Source: Kordia sp. TARA_039_SRF (GTDB taxonomy: Bacteria > Bacteroidota > Bacteroidia > Flavobacteriales > Flavobacteriaceae). Taken from it: a stretch of 64,000 nt of DNA. How positions within the stretch are numbered: position 1 is the first letter of the stretch; each line of letters begins with the position of its first letter. The translations under genes and the position numbers were made by a program. The notes below the pieces were generated by a model that saw only the letters and a list, made by a program, of their open reading frames with translations, was not told where the DNA came from and searched no databases. The stretch lies in contig SMNH02000001.1 in the NCBI GenBank assembly GCA_006383075.2, positions 375,945-439,944 of the forward strand, read 5' to 3'. Shown piece after piece: positions 63,210 to 64,000 of this stretch.

Positions 63210-64000
63210 TTATAGGTAAATCATAGCTTGAAGCGTGAGTGTTCCCACCGCATCAGCATTTCCGTATTTTGTATTGAAGTATTCTAAACTTAATTTTGAG
63301 TGATGTCCACTTAGGTAGGTATTGACTCCTATTCCGAAGGAAGTGGCATTGTCGTCAATTGCGTCTATTTGTCTGCTGTCAAATTGAATATACGGTTGAA
63401 ATTTTGTCGATTTTTCTGTTGGAAGCACATACCCTACATGTCCGTGTAGTAACGAACCTGTTTCGTAGGTTCTACCCAACGTGTAGTTTCTACCGTAATC
63501 GCTAAATTGTGCTAACGCATACGCAGTGATAGCACCTCCTTTTTTGCCCATTGGCGCATCGTAAAAAGCATCTACTGCAAAGATTGATACATCTTCTCCT
63601 GCCAGTTCTCCAGCAGAATTTGCAATGACAGATCCTTTTGGGTGAAAGAAGAATCCTGCTCCCACATTAAAGACTTTTTTTCCGCCTAAATACGTTCCCA
63701 CTTTGTATGGTAAAAAGTTAGATTCTTGGTCTAAAAAGTTGTAATCGAAATATCCTGCGTACGTTCTGCCTGCATCTTTTGAGCCTAGCAAACGTCTTCC
63801 TGCGTATACTGCAGCGTCGTCTGGTGTTGGCGTTGCTGCTTCTTGTAAGTTGTTAGTAACTGCATCGTTGATGGAAACTCGATATTGTAATTTTCCGAAT
63901 TTTCCTTTTAGGTATACTCCCATGTGACGTGCAAATTGATCGGACAAACCGATAGTTGCCCATGCTTGTCGCTGGTTGTCGAGTGTCATCATATTGAGCG
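63210..64000 (-). CDS. Porin-like outer membrane protein, 3' part of the gene
   Basis: Only the last 263 codons are in the window; the frame stays open at the right edge. The visible part is a series of amphipathic strands with aromatic girdle residues and ends TLTLQAMIYL. It resembles trimeric porins of the phosphate/acetate-selective type, with a repeated strand-turn layout; a signal peptide would be outside. It is the first visible gene of the acetate operon, and likely provides the outer membrane entry route. Confidence 0.8.
   Translation of the reverse strand, partial: LNMMTLDNQRQAWATIGLSDQFARHMGVYLKGKFGKLQYRVSINDAVTNNLQEAATPTPDDAAVYAGRRLLGSKDAGRTYAGYFDYNFLDQESNFLPYKVGTYLGGKKVFNVGAGFFFHPKGSVIANSAGELAGEDVSIFAVDAFYDAPMGKKGGAITAYALAQFSDYGRNYTLGRTYETGSLLHGHVGYVLPTEKSTKFQPYIQFDSRQIDAIDDNATSFGIGVNTYLSGHHSKLSLEYFNTKYGNADAVGTLTLQAMIYL

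Noticed and set aside
1-64000. tRNA, rRNA or insertion sequence genes
   Set aside because: I scanned the gaps for cloverleaf-like arms, CCA ends and transposase motifs (DDE, Y1) and found none; a covariance search could still reveal a small RNA.

Overview
The window looks like chromosomal DNA of a marine flavobacterium (phylum Bacteroidota, family Flavobacteriaceae; a Kordia-like genus is my guess, not proven). Reasons: low GC, Bacteroidota promoters with a TAnnTTTG -7 box, a PorT type IX secretion protein, a TamL-type lipoprotein, DUF6029 and Omp28-related proteins, a short primary sigma factor, and an AccD that lacks its zinc ribbon. I found no rRNA, tRNA, CRISPR array, transposase or prophage. 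Coding density is high and almost all genes are intact; the last gene (63210 to the right edge) is cut by the window end.

Layout. 1-9 kb: NRDE protein, proline catabolism dehydrogenase PruA, an unlisted 53-codon gene resembling a Bacteroidota lanthipeptide precursor (2847-3008), then an Omp28-related lipoprotein, TlpA-like thioredoxin and DUF6029 barrel, RsmG and a fatty acid desaturase. 9-20 kb: an aminotransferase, two small unknown proteins, TrkA-TrkH potassium uptake, UbiE/MenG with PorT, a SpoU methylase and TamL. 20-27 kb: aldolase, AccD, S15 and PNPase. 26.7-30.6 kb (minus strand): an unusual lipid-type operon in which a class I HMG-CoA reductase is fused to an APH-type kinase, followed by a CDP-archaeol-synthase-like protein, a CDP-alcohol phosphatidyltransferase and a GtrA-like membrane protein. 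This is the best candidate for an undescribed system.

30.7-49 kb: QueE, the primary sigma factor, Rpe, a sensor-less LytS-type kinase, an MtfA-type peptidase, an arylsulfotransferase-like lipoprotein, a photolyase cluster (DUF2256, Cry-DASH, FeS-type photolyase, DUF2452), an SGNH hydrolase, a sulfatase, a YitT protein and a DEAD-box helicase. 49.7-53.4 kb: a LexA-like S24 regulator coupled to a DnaQ/GIY-YIG fusion nuclease, an unknown possible nuclease, and a ParDE toxin-antitoxin pair with a 22-bp operator palindrome.

53.5-64 kb (minus strand): one coherent acetate/propionate module. A porin, DUF4212 plus a sodium:acetate-type symporter, a transporter-fused histidine kinase (CrbS/CbrA-like), a receiver protein, propionyl-CoA synthetase and acetyl-CoA synthetase take the acid from the outer membrane to acyl-CoA with its own sensing.

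Intergenic DNA is rich in dispersed repeats. Three copies (6964, 36933, 45861) share a design of a long outer stem, often ending in a T run, around two inner hairpins whose 5-base loops are complementary to each other. Four other families (TCGA-type REPs, a CGTCATTRCGAGG-type element, ATTCCTGC hairpins, and an AT-rich ATGTGCTAATTTGATG word) fill the gaps near 16, 21, 33, 38, 42.8 and 49 kb.
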